Source of the DNA: Nitrosomonas communis
Lineage (GTDB): Bacteria > Pseudomonadota > Gammaproteobacteria > Burkholderiales > Nitrosomonadaceae
NCBI RefSeq assembly: GCF_001007935.1
Contig: NZ_CP011451.1
Span: 3,286,001 to 3,350,000, forward strand
Direction of reading: 5' to 3'
DNA length: 64,000 bases
The translations under genes were made by a program, and so were the position numbers. The notes below the pieces were generated by a model. That model saw only the letters and a program-made list of their open reading frames with translations, was not told where the DNA came from and ran no database searches. This document shows, piece by piece, positions 27,384 through 35,863 of this stretch; within the stretch, counting starts at the first letter, position 1, and each line of letters starts with the position of its first letter.

Positions 27384-28658
27384 TTGGAGCGCGGATTCTA
27401 TACAATAATGGTGGCACAATTTTTTTCGTCATTAGCTGATAATGCATTATTGGTGGTAGCGATCGCGCTATTGACTGACTTACAAGCCCCTACCTTTCTT
27501 ACCCCCATGCTCAAATTTGTATTTGTGCTGTTTTATGTCATGCTGGCACCCTTTGTGGGTGCATTTGCTGACTCCATGGCGAAGGGTCGAGTCATGTTTA
27601 TCAGCAACTCGATTAAAATAGTGGGCTGTACCCTTTTGTTCTTTGCGATAGACCAATATGTTGCGCTCAGTGCTTATGCCATAGTGGGGCTGGGTGCAGC
27701 AGCTTATTCTCCTGCAAAGTACGGCATATTGACTGAATTGCTGCCCCCGGAAAAATTGGTCATTGCCAATGGCTGGATTGAAGGATTAACTGTAGCCTCT
27801 ATTGTACTTGGCACAGTGTTTGGCGGGCTTCTCATTACCCCAGCCATTTCGGCTGCTTTACTATCGCTTGATTTTCCTTTTATTGATACAGGCATCGATA
27901 CCCACATAGAAGTAGCGCTTCTGCTTGTTGTAGTGTGTTATACGATTGCAGCCACTTTTAATTTATACATACCCAATACAGGAGTCGATCATCGCATACT
28001 CAAAAAGAATCCTTCATTCCTGATTCACGAATTTGCACACTGTGTCAAATTGCTATGGACCGACAAGCTTGGGCAGATTTCGCTTGCTGTCACAACTTTG
28101 TTTTGGGGGGCAGGCGCGACTTTGCAGTTTATTGTTTTGAAATGGGCTGATATTGCACTGGGCTTTCCACTCAATCAAGCCGCGCAATTGCAAGGCGTAG
28201 TGGCAGTCGGCATTGCTCTCGGAGCGGTTTTAGCAGCTAAATTAGTTTCTCTGCGGGATTCAGTAAAAGTCATTCCACTCGGTATTGCCATGGGTATCGT
28301 CGTGATGACGATGATTACTGTGCGAGACTTATGGATTGCGGTGGTGTTGCTTGTCTTGATCGGCGGTCTAGCAGGTTTTTTTGTGGTACCAATGAATGCC
28401 CTGCTACAGCATCGCGGACATATTTTGATGGGTGCCGGTCATTCCATCGCAGTCCAGAATTTCAATGAGAATTCCAGTATTCTGGTGATGATATTGCTGT
28501 ATGCGCTGCTCATCCTGCTGGATGTGCATATTTACGTTGTGATTGCGCTATTTGGTTTATTGGTGGCTATCGCTATGCTTCTCATCCGTAAATGGCACCT
28601 GTTCAATCAAAGCAAAGAGGACTCACTTCATCTGATTGGCATGCATAAAGTCCATTGA
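27384..28658 (+). CDS. lplT: LplT, lysophospholipid transporter (MFS)
   Basis: This 424-residue inner-membrane protein of the major facilitator superfamily has about twelve hydrophobic segments. The N-terminal QFFSSLADNALLVVAIALL and the AYSPAKYGILTELLPPEKLV block are characteristic of LplT, which flips lysophospholipids inward for re-acylation. Translation starts at TTG after AAGGAGGA. In many proteobacteria the partner acyltransferase aas is adjacent, but it is not seen here. A repeat copy begins 11 bp after the stop. Confidence 0.88.
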   Translation: MERGFYTIMVAQFFSSLADNALLVVAIALLTDLQAPTFLTPMLKFVFVLFYVMLAPFVGAFADSMAKGRVMFISNSIKIVGCTLLFFAIDQYVALSAYAIVGLGAAAYSPAKYGILTELLPPEKLVIANGWIEGLTVASIVLGTVFGGLLITPAISAALLSLDFPFIDTGIDTHIEVALLLVVVCYTIAATFNLYIPNTGVDHRILKKNPSFLIHEFAHCVKLLWTDKLGQISLAVTTLFWGAGATLQFIVLKWADIALGFPLNQAAQLQGVVAVGIALGAVLAAKLVSLRDSVKVIPLGIAMGIVVMTMITVRDLWIAVVLLVLIGGLAGFFVVPMNALLQHRGHILMGAGHSIAVQNFNENSSILVMILLYALLILLDVHIYVVIALFGLLVAIAMLLIRKWHLFNQSKEDSLHLIGMHKVH

Positions 28659-28668
28659 TGATCATACT

Positions 28669-28770
28669 ATTCCATTTCCTCATCAGAAATGATGTGAAGA
28701 CGAGCCGCAAATAGTATAAAAACTAATATAGAAGGAGAAGCTGACAATGCCAGGTTTGATTTAATAATCG
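28669..28770 (+). repeat. MITE-like repeat, copy C (degenerate)
   Basis: The left end ATTCCATTTCCTCATCAGAAA, the inner GACGAGCCGCA and the CAGGTTTGATTT near the right end match the repeat family, but the right terminus has decayed. It lies in the convergent gap between lplT and the uracil-DNA glycosylase gene. Confidence 0.7.
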
Positions 28771-28792
28771 GATCAGGGGTTTCCTGAGAAAA

Positions 28793-29545
28793 TCATTGCG
28801 CCAACAATGATTGCATGGTTGCTTTGGCGAAGCATAAATCTTCCCACGCCTTGGCTTTGTCCGAGAGCGAACGTAACAGATAAGCTGGATGATAAGTAAC
28901 AATCAAAGGAATATCTGCATAGGAGTGTAGCATGCCACGCAGATTGCCAATATTTTCATTAGAATGCAATAAATTCTGGGCTGCCACCTTTCCCAACGCA
29001 ACAATAAGTTTAGGTTTAATCAGAACGATTTGTCGTTCCAGATAGGGCCGACACTGTTCAGCCTCGTCAGGTTGAGGGGCTCTGTTATTGGGCGGTCGAC
29101 ATTTTACGATATTGGTAATATAAACTTCCTCGCCACGCCGTAACTGAATAGACCTCAACATATTGTCAAGCAATTTACCCGCTTGACCAACAAATGGCTC
29201 GCCTGTTTTATCTTCTCGCGCACCGGGCCCTTCTCCGATAAACAACCAATTGGCTTGCTCATCCCCCACCCCGAACACCGTTTGCGTTCTTGACTCACAT
29301 AACGGACATGCTATGCAGCCAGCAACGGTAGCTTTGAGCTGCGCCCAATCCATCCTTGAAATTTGTGCTTCTCGATCATTGGTTTCTCGATCATTACTGA
29401 CTTCTTTTGCAGCATTGACTTTTGAAACAGACTGATCACTCCCCAAAATCAAGGGTACTGACTCGCCCAGAGCACTGTTTGCCCTGCGATGCCAAATAGG
29501 GGTTAAACCAAGCTCGTGCAGTGTCTCCTTGCGTCGTCGACTCAT
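28793..29545 (-). CDS. Family 4-type uracil-DNA glycosylase
   Basis: This 250-residue DNA repair enzyme removes uracil from DNA. The catalytic domain (about 75-245) has the iron-sulfur cysteines in CIACPLC, IVKCRPP and EQCRPYL, the motif GEGPGAREDKTGEPFVGQAG, and the second motif TYHPAYLLR. The first 70 residues are a polar linker often seen in DNA-polymerase-related forms. Its start overlaps the rimI stop by 4 bases (ATGA), so it is the last gene of a tsaB-rimI-udg unit. Confidence 0.92.
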   Translation of the reverse strand: MSRRRKETLHELGLTPIWHRRANSALGESVPLILGSDQSVSKVNAAKEVSNDRETNDREAQISRMDWAQLKATVAGCIACPLCESRTQTVFGVGDEQANWLFIGEGPGAREDKTGEPFVGQAGKLLDNMLRSIQLRRGEEVYITNIVKCRPPNNRAPQPDEAEQCRPYLERQIVLIKPKLIVALGKVAAQNLLHSNENIGNLRGMLHSYADIPLIVTYHPAYLLRSLSDKAKAWEDLCFAKATMQSLLAQ

Positions 29546-30003
29546 AACTCCAGCCTCATCACCAGTGCATCTTCACGCCCACACATGGCAGGATAATATC
29601 CTGTACGTATCGCGATTTGTTTAAAACCTAGTCGTTGGTACAAATTGGCCGCAGCAATATTGGACTCACGCACATCCAACAAGACTGCTATAGCCTGCTG
29701 TTGTCTGGCAAGATCAATGAAATACTGTAGCATCTTGCAACCCAAGCCTTGATGCTGCCATTGAGCGGAAATGCCAATTGTTAGAATATGGGCCTCATCG
29801 GGACCTCTCATCATAATAGCATAGCCTATCAGCAAATCGTTGAGTTCTATCACGCGGCAGTGGTAGCCTGCTCTGATCGAATCAGCAAAATTCATTTCTG
29901 ACCAGGGGAAAAGAAATATCTCACGTTCGATGAGAATGACGCGACGCACATCTTCCAAGCGCATTTCCCTGATCTGATAGGTTTGCTGCAAGGAATGGCT
30001 CAT
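29542..30003 (-). CDS. rimI: Ribosomal S18-alanine N-acetyltransferase
   Basis: This 153-residue GNAT acetyltransferase modifies the N-terminal alanine of ribosomal protein S18. The acetyl-CoA-binding region (ISAQWQHQGLGCKML, in which Q-x-x-G-x-G/A is met) and the C-terminal DVRESNIAAANLYQRLGF are typical of RimI. It overlaps tsaB by 4 bases and the glycosylase gene by 4 bases. This tsaB-rimI pairing is common in proteobacteria. Confidence 0.93.
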   Translation of the reverse strand: MSHSLQQTYQIREMRLEDVRRVILIEREIFLFPWSEMNFADSIRAGYHCRVIELNDLLIGYAIMMRGPDEAHILTIGISAQWQHQGLGCKMLQYFIDLARQQQAIAVLLDVRESNIAAANLYQRLGFKQIAIRTGYYPAMCGREDALVMRLEL

Positions 30004-30674
30004 CGCTCATTTTCCTTCAAAGCGACCTTATTTCGTATATAAACAGGAGCAGCCTCTTCGGGAGCGATGCCCAACCCTTTCAACAATTTTGGCGCAGCCA
30101 GTCGCGCAATTTCCTGGGCATGGGGATAACATCCCTGTTCAATCCGATACAAATTATTGCTGTAAAGATGGCTTAGCAATTCATGATGCTGATCGAAACC
30201 ACTACCACACCCAACCCAGCAGCGCCCGCCCGGTAGCTGAGGTATATGCTGGGGCAAACAGAGAATAGGTGCTTGTATAATTGACCAGCCATCAGTTGTT
30301 TGAGTATAAGCAGCATAATAAATTTCACCCATACGCGCATCCAGCGCTGCCATGACATGGTTTGCACCAATTCTTTGGGCCAATGCTTCCAACGTGCTAA
30401 TCCCAATAACAGGCAGGTCTGTCGCAAATGCCAATCCCTGCACTATGCCACATGCTATGCGCAAACCCGTAAATGATCCTGGACCGGCACCGAAAGCAAA
30501 GCCATCCAATTGGGTCAAAGCCAGTCCGGATTCGGCTAACATTGCTTGCAACATCGGCAGCAGTAACTCAGTATGCTTTTGCCCTGCCAATACTTCTTTG
30601 CACAGCACGTTACCATCCAGCCAGAGTGCGAGTGAACAATATTCAGTAGAAGTATCGAGCGCTAGGATTTTCAT
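30000..30674 (-). CDS. tsaB: TsaB, t6A synthesis complex subunit
   Basis: This 224-residue protein is the scaffold partner of TsaD in making N6-threonylcarbamoyl-adenosine in tRNAs that read ANN codons. The start MKILALDTSTEYCSLALWL and the GFAFGAGPGSFTGLRIACG segment are diagnostic. It leads the tsaB-rimI-udg unit with 4-base overlaps. Confidence 0.95.
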   Translation of the reverse strand: MKILALDTSTEYCSLALWLDGNVLCKEVLAGQKHTELLLPMLQAMLAESGLALTQLDGFAFGAGPGSFTGLRIACGIVQGLAFATDLPVIGISTLEALAQRIGANHVMAALDARMGEIYYAAYTQTTDGWSIIQAPILCLPQHIPQLPGGRCWVGCGSGFDQHHELLSHLYSNNLYRIEQGCYPHAQEIARLAAPKLLKGLGIAPEEAAPVYIRNKVALKENER

Positions 30675-30718
30675 TAGGTACTCAAGGAATTTTATGAAAC
30701 AAAATGTAATAACGGGAT

Positions 30719-31270
30719 TCAGGTTTCTTCCAGAGGCCAGCGATCAAGTGACAAATAGACCGTGCCCTGATCGGTCTGTTTGGATTGCACTAATGCCCAT
30801 TCATTGACGTGCCAGGCGATCGAAGCCGTCAAATGTGGCAAATTTCCGCATAACGCTTTTCTTACCAAAGTAATATGTGGAATATAACGGCGTTTTTCCA
30901 GCGAAAAGCCAGCCTGAGACAATCTATTCTGTAAATCGTTTACTAATGCAGAAAGCTTAGCAGGACATTGGCTTGGACCAATATGGACAATGCGATTATG
31001 TTGCCAGTACTGAATTTCATCCATAGTCAAATAGAAACTTGATTGTTTGACTTCATTCGCTACTTGGCATAGTGTTTCAAGTTGCTGACCAGTTACATTT
31101 CCAACAAATACTAAGGTGAGATGGATCAAAGGGAGGTTGATTGCCCTCCCCCTACAAAGGCTGGCGAGTTGGCTGGCTAGCTTGCTCAGTCTTTCTTGAG
31201 CAGCGGCATCAGGCCAGACTGCAAAAAAGACTTTTATAGTCTCTTCGGGAGAAATATTGGTTTTAATCAC
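30719..31270 (-). CDS. thpR: RNA 2',3'-cyclic phosphodiesterase
   Basis: This 183-residue protein of the 2H phosphoesterase family has its two catalytic motifs in [10 protein letters not shown] and IPHITLVRK, about 85 residues apart. ThpR (LigT) opens 2',3'-cyclic phosphates on RNA ends. It overlaps the ispF stop region by 8 bases and so is translated with the ispD-ispF pair. Confidence 0.92.
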   Translation of the reverse strand: MIKTNISPEETIKVFFAVWPDAAAQERLSKLASQLASLCRGRAINLPLIHLTLVFVGNVTGQQLETLCQVANEVKQSSFYLTMDEIQYWQHNRIVHIGPSQCPAKLSALVNDLQNRLSQAGFSLEKRRYIPHITLVRKALCGNLPHLTASIAWHVNEWALVQSKQTDQGTVYLSLDRWPLEET

Positions 31271-31760
31271 AAATGTCGTCAGTTTTTGTGATTAAACAGA
31301 TGGCTTCGGCTACAATCCCCTCACCCCGACCTATAAAGCCAAGCTTCTCCGCAGTTTTTGCCTTGATATTAATGTCGCTGGTAGACATATTCAAATCCTG
31401 GGCAATGTTAGTCACCATCGCCAAGATATAGGGGGCCATTTTAGGTGCCTGAGCAATAATAGTGGCATCGATATTGATGACCCTGTAGCGCTTGCTGATC
31501 AGCAACCGATGCACCTCACGTAATAGTACGCGGCTGTCAATATCTTTGTAACGTGCATCCTTGTCGGAAAAATGCTGACCGATATCCCCTAATGCAGCTG
31601 CACCGATTAATGCATCACACAACGCATGCAGCAGAACATCTGCGTCAGAATGCCCCATTAGTCCTTTCTCGTAAGGAATCGCTACCCCACCAATGATCAG
31701 ATCACGACCTTCTACCAGTGGATGCACATCAAAACCCTGACCAATTCTTATATTCTTCAA
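31263..31760 (-). CDS. ispF: MEcPP synthase IspF
   Basis: 2-C-methyl-D-erythritol 2,4-cyclodiphosphate synthase, the fifth step of the non-mevalonate isoprenoid pathway. The 165-residue length and the motifs [28 protein letters not shown] and GDIGQHF are standard. Its start overlaps the ispD stop by 4 bases. Confidence 0.97.
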   Translation of the reverse strand: MKNIRIGQGFDVHPLVEGRDLIIGGVAIPYEKGLMGHSDADVLLHALCDALIGAAALGDIGQHFSDKDARYKDIDSRVLLREVHRLLISKRYRVINIDATIIAQAPKMAPYILAMVTNIAQDLNMSTSDINIKAKTAEKLGFIGRGEGIVAEAICLITKTDDICD

Positions 31761-32464
31761 TTTGTTTCCTTTTTTTGCAAAATAAGTTCGGCTAAGGCCA
31801 AATCTTGAGGATAAGTCACCTTGAAGTTATAAGCATCGCTCAGCACCAATCTGGGATCAAGACCTAAAGCTTCGATCGCGCTGGCATCATCCGTTATAGC
31901 GGCACTATTCACTTTACTCAGTGCATCCATTAACAGGCCCAGGCGAAACATCTGCGGTGTTTGCGCTTGCCATAAGCCATTTCTGGATTCTGTCCCCATC
32001 ACACGTTGATTTAAATCGGCGCGTTTTAAGGTATCTGCAACTGGGATCGCCAATAAGCCACCAACCTCATCCAGTGCAAGTGCATCAATGAGTTGGTCAA
32101 GTTGAAAGATAGTCAGGCAAGGGCGGGCTGCATCATGTACAAGAATCCAATCATCCTTAACGATAGATCCGTCTGTTTGTTGCATTGCCTTCAATCCATT
32201 CAATACACTGTCAGCGCGCGTTGCTCCTCCGCAATACTTCACGACTAATTTATCAGCAAAGGATGACCAGTCGTAACGGTTCCATTCATGATCATCCGGG
32301 GCGAGAATAACAAATACTCTAAAGATATGCGAGGAATGGCACAAAGTGTGTAAAGCATGATAAATCATTGGCTTCCCAGCCAATGATAAATACTGTTTTG
32401 GTAATTCATTATTCATGCGCGAGCCGGTGCCTGCAGCAGGAATCAAGGCGATAAATCTAGGCAT
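31757..32464 (-). CDS. ispD: MEP cytidylyltransferase IspD
   Basis: 2-C-methyl-D-erythritol 4-phosphate cytidylyltransferase, the third step of the same isoprenoid pathway. The nucleotide-binding start [20 protein letters not shown], the VHDAARPC motif and the [10 protein letters not shown] segment are present in 235 residues. It is the first gene of ispD-ispF-thpR. Confidence 0.97.
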   Translation of the reverse strand: MPRFIALIPAAGTGSRMNNELPKQYLSLAGKPMIYHALHTLCHSSHIFRVFVILAPDDHEWNRYDWSSFADKLVVKYCGGATRADSVLNGLKAMQQTDGSIVKDDWILVHDAARPCLTIFQLDQLIDALALDEVGGLLAIPVADTLKRADLNQRVMGTESRNGLWQAQTPQMFRLGLLMDALSKVNSAAITDDASAIEALGLDPRLVLSDAYNFKVTYPQDLALAELILQKKETN

Positions 32465-32733
32465 GCTTGGCTTTTCAACTGGTTTAATGGTTTTAATGGA
32501 AATAAGACTAGACGGTATTTAGGTTCTATTTTTTTAGCTCAAAAATCAACCTTACTTAATGCTGCGGATAGTTCATGGTGCCTTATTACTTATTAAAGTA
32601 TCTTTTCCTCATTATCGCATATCCTTTCTGATCTGACGCATTACAGCACGTAGCACTCAGGCAGAGGAGCATTGCGCAGCAATAAAAGATGCACAATTTA
32701 AGACAGAAATAGTCTGAATTGCAAGAATTTCTA

Positions 32734-34071
32734 TTAACGCTTTATTCGGATGATAAAAGACACTCCAATGTTCTTACCCGGCTCAATAAATAAGGCACCA
32801 TCATATGCCTGAGCAATATCCCGTACAATAGCCAAGCCAATACCGTGACCTGGCATCGCTTGATCAGCCCTGACCCCACGTTCAGTGAGTCTGCCTATTT
32901 CTTCTTGCTTGACACCAGGACCATCGTCTTCTACTTTAAGCACGATATCATCGTGCACACACTGGGCTGATATAGTGACTGTCCGTCGACACCATTTGAA
33001 AGCGTTATCAATCAAATTGCCAAGCAATTCCATCAAATCGCCCTCATCTACCCTCAAACAAAACTCAGACCCAATTTCAATGACAATCTGCGGGCATTTG
33101 TCATAGTGGGCACGATTGACCGTATTCACAATTTTCTCAACGACTGGACGTAATGCGATCAGCCTTGTTCCAGGCGAACTGCCAGCTGTCGCCGCACGAC
33201 GTAATTGATATTGAATGATACTATCCATCCGGTTGATCTGTTCATCGAGAACAGTTTTCATATTCACGGAAAGCTTTTCAGTTCTGATTGTACCCTGCAG
33301 GATAGTCAGCGGTGTTTTAAGACTGTGCGCTAGATCAGCTAGCGCATTGCGGTAACGCTGCTGATGTTTTCGTTCGTGTTGAATGAGCGAATTGATATTG
33401 TCGGTAAGGCGTTTTAATTCGACTGGATAGAGCCCTTGCACGCTTTCCTGCACGCCTGATTCAACGGCATTTAACTCAGATGAGACCTGTCGCATCGGTC
33501 GAAGCCCCCAATGCAATACCAGCATCTGCATAATCAATAATAAAAATCCCATCACTCCCAACCAACCCCACAAGTCTGTACGATAGCTGTCTATTTGCGC
33601 CTCAAGCGATGCACTCTCTATGATCACATGAAAAGTAAAGGGATAGTCACCTCCATCTGTTTCCCAGGCTACAGCAAAACTGTAGATAAAGTGAGGCTCA
33701 TCATTAAGCATAATCTGCTCGAATTTTTTCTCACCTTCTAATAGAGGGGCTCGTGACGGTATGGGAATACTTAAAGTAGAAAACGATTTCCAGACAAGAG
33801 TATTGGTTTGATCGGTAATAAAGGCATAAACACCTGAATTGAGCTGCTCAAATTCAATCAGAGCTGGCAGTTCTTCTGGCATGGATAGACTACCCTTCCG
33901 GTCAACTTCAACCTCTCCCATCAGCAGAAAAAGCTTGCCAAGCATGCGGTCCTGTAGCGCCCTCTGGCCGCTATCGTAAAAGGCACGATCCAGCGTCAAC
34001 GCAGTACCTACAATAAAGATAAAAAGTACTAATGAGGCACTGAATAAAATCCGCTGATTGAGTGATCTCAT
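32734..34071 (-). CDS. Sensor histidine kinase (PhoQ-like)
   Basis: This 445-residue inner-membrane kinase has two transmembrane segments (about 8-28 and 168-190) enclosing a periplasmic sensor domain of about 140 residues. A HAMP-like linker is followed by the phosphoacceptor helix (LADLAHSLKTPLTIL) and an ATPase domain with NLIDNAFKW, VEDDGPGV and GHGIGLAIV. The layout and the SLKTPL box resemble PhoQ. Its start overlaps the regulator stop by 4 bases. The signal is unknown; cations are a guess from the family and the neighbouring genes. Confidence 0.88.
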   Translation of the reverse strand: MRSLNQRILFSASLVLFIFIVGTALTLDRAFYDSGQRALQDRMLGKLFLLMGEVEVDRKGSLSMPEELPALIEFEQLNSGVYAFITDQTNTLVWKSFSTLSIPIPSRAPLLEGEKKFEQIMLNDEPHFIYSFAVAWETDGGDYPFTFHVIIESASLEAQIDSYRTDLWGWLGVMGFLLLIMQMLVLHWGLRPMRQVSSELNAVESGVQESVQGLYPVELKRLTDNINSLIQHERKHQQRYRNALADLAHSLKTPLTILQGTIRTEKLSVNMKTVLDEQINRMDSIIQYQLRRAATAGSSPGTRLIALRPVVEKIVNTVNRAHYDKCPQIVIEIGSEFCLRVDEGDLMELLGNLIDNAFKWCRRTVTISAQCVHDDIVLKVEDDGPGVKQEEIGRLTERGVRADQAMPGHGIGLAIVRDIAQAYDGALFIEPGKNIGVSFIIRIKR

Positions 34072-34751
34072 AATGATGAGGATTTGATCGCAAAGCGATA
34101 ACCGCGTCCACGTAATGTTTCTATTGGGTTAAGTTTTCCGTCAGGATCAAGTTTACGGCGCAAGCGTCCAATCATAACCTCTAACACATTACTATCATGA
34201 TTATCATTGTGGGAATAAAGATAGTCAGTAAGTGTTTGTTTGGAAATGACCTCACCTTGATGGCGCATTAAATGCTCCAGCAAGCGATATTCAAAAGTAG
34301 TCAGATCAACCACGTCATTACCTAACTTGACCGTTTGTTCGGCTGTATCCAGTGTGACAGGCCCATACTTCAATGTTGTACTCGGAATGGCAGTTGCACG
34401 GCGTAGAAGCGCCTTGAGTCTGGCCTGCAACTCTTCCATTTGAAATGGCTTGGCAAGATAATCATCCGCCCCCATCTCCAAACCTTTAACCTTATCTTGC
34501 CAGCTATTACGCGCGGTAAGAATAAGTATGGGCAGTAAGCTGCCTCGCTTGCGTAAAGCAGCAATCACTTCAAGGCCAGATAAACCAGGTAAACCAATAT
34601 CAACAATGGCTGCATCTAATGGATATTCACTTGCAATATACAAACCTTCCTCGCCGTTATCACAAGTATCGACCATGTATCCATCTGCCTCCAGTTGCTG
34701 ACTAATTTGCTTTTGCAGCTTGATTTCATCTTCAATAAGCAAGATTCGCAT
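34068..34751 (-). CDS. OmpR/PhoP-type response regulator
   Basis: This 227-residue regulator has a receiver domain (MRILLIEDEIKLQ, phosphoacceptor aspartate in AAIVDIGLPG, lysine in YLAKPF) and a winged-helix DNA-binding domain (LTTFEYRLLEHLMRHQG, DSNVLEVMIGRLRRKLD, RGRGYRF). I chose the ATG at 34751 because the family starts there, although the frame is open for 19 more codons upstream. It is translationally coupled to the kinase gene that follows. Confidence 0.93.
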   Translation of the reverse strand: MRILLIEDEIKLQKQISQQLEADGYMVDTCDNGEEGLYIASEYPLDAAIVDIGLPGLSGLEVIAALRKRGSLLPILILTARNSWQDKVKGLEMGADDYLAKPFQMEELQARLKALLRRATAIPSTTLKYGPVTLDTAEQTVKLGNDVVDLTTFEYRLLEHLMRHQGEVISKQTLTDYLYSHNDNHDSNVLEVMIGRLRRKLDPDGKLNPIETLRGRGYRFAIKSSSL

Positions 34752-34876
34752 GATGTCAATCGAGTAGCTTAAATAGTCAAATACTGTGTTAAACCTAAAA
34801 ATCTGCAAACGTGATCATACTAGCTTATTTCACTCAATCACTTAGATAGGCAGAATTACATGGGAATTTTTCTATT

Positions 34877-35161
34877 CTAATGAGTAGCAATAACGGCGCC
34901 GCTATTAGCGTTTATGGTCACAATGCGTACAGTTCCTCTGTTACTTAAAATCTTGACACGATAACTATCAGGCACACGCTGAACAGATAGAAGACGCCCT
35001 GGAATATGCTGCTGTGCAATAGCAACGGCTTGCTGTTGGGAAATTTCCATGTGCTGATTGCTCGGTTGATAATAAAGAGAATCTTTCTGCGCAAGCGTAG
35101 CGGTAGGCATGATAAATAAAAAAAAAATAGCAATCACCAAGCAATATCGATAGGTCATCAT
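34877..35161 (-). CDS. Exported PepSY-domain protein
   Basis: This 94-residue protein has a signal peptide (VIAIFFLFIMPTATLA) and then a single PepSY-like domain (EISQQQAVAIAQQHIPGRLLSVQ, then VKILSNRGTVRIVTINANSGAV). Small periplasmic PepSY proteins often sit next to PhoPQ-type systems and may modulate them or inhibit proteases. It lies upstream of the regulator on the same strand, about 125 bp away. A second ATG at 35158 is an alternative start. Confidence 0.8.
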   Translation of the reverse strand: MMTYRYCLVIAIFFLFIMPTATLAQKDSLYYQPSNQHMEISQQQAVAIAQQHIPGRLLSVQRVPDSYRVKILSNRGTVRIVTINANSGAVIATH

Positions 35162-35336
35162 TTTTCAATAGCTATAAGCCAGCCAGTGGCAGAATAAGGG
35201 TTTCTGCTACCGGCTATGATGCTTAATAGCCTAACATAAAACGGGCATTTCCCGTGTTAATGCCAAAGAAAAAGTTTCTCGGGGCGACACCGTAATAACC
35301 ACCGTAAGCAGGCGGATAAGCGGGAGGATAGTAGGA

Positions 35337-35540
35337 CTAGTTGTAATAAATATTTCGTGTATTGTAATGATTATGGTGATGGTGGCGATGATGATCATGA
35401 TGATGATGATGGCGATAATGATCATGATGATGGTGATGTCCTCTTCCAGCTTCAACCACCATGGGAATCACTAAAACAATACTTAGCAACATTCCAGATA
35501 ATAATTTTATCACTAAGTCTATTTTAGTTCTCGTTTTCAT
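35337..35540 (-). CDS. Exported histidine-rich protein, possibly truncated
   Basis: The first 31 residues form a signal peptide or anchor (LLSGMLLSIVLVIPMVVEA). The next 30 are a histidine-rich run (HHHHHDHYRHHHHHDHHR) likely to bind nickel, zinc, copper or cobalt. A very strong site (AAGGAGGTG) precedes the ATG. The TAG at 35337 is followed in the same frame by 37 further codons, rich in Tyr, Pro and Gly (SYYPPAYPPAYGGYYG), ending in TAA at 35223. The stop therefore probably arose by mutation in a longer protein. Its role in metal binding is inferred from composition. Confidence 0.65.
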   Translation of the reverse strand: MKTRTKIDLVIKLLSGMLLSIVLVIPMVVEAGRGHHHHHDHYRHHHHHDHHRHHHHNHYNTRNIYYN

Positions 35541-35863
35541 GTTACACCTCCTTAATTGTTTTTTTATTGATCAGAATTTCTTCTGTTGGTGATTACTTTA
35601 TCGCGGGGATCATGAATACAAACTGAACAATTTATAAAGAGAAATAGGATGACAAATGCTGATACCTTAACTTGGCTTAAGTAATTGACATCAATCTTTA
35701 CAAAGATGAAACAATTCCCACTTGCTCTTTGAGGTTCATGCTTGTAATCTTTTGAGCGAAAAGCTTGAAATAGTCATTTAAATAAGATGTAATCAAGCAA
35801 TGATGCAGAAATGTGCTGCATTAGCAGCTTCATCCAATAACCAGATCAGGCGGAGGGAGAAAA
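35541..35863. other. Divergent promoter region
   Basis: About 320 bp between the histidine-rich gene and the fatty-acid oxidation gene. No gene is seen. It must hold the promoters of both units. Confidence 0.4.
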
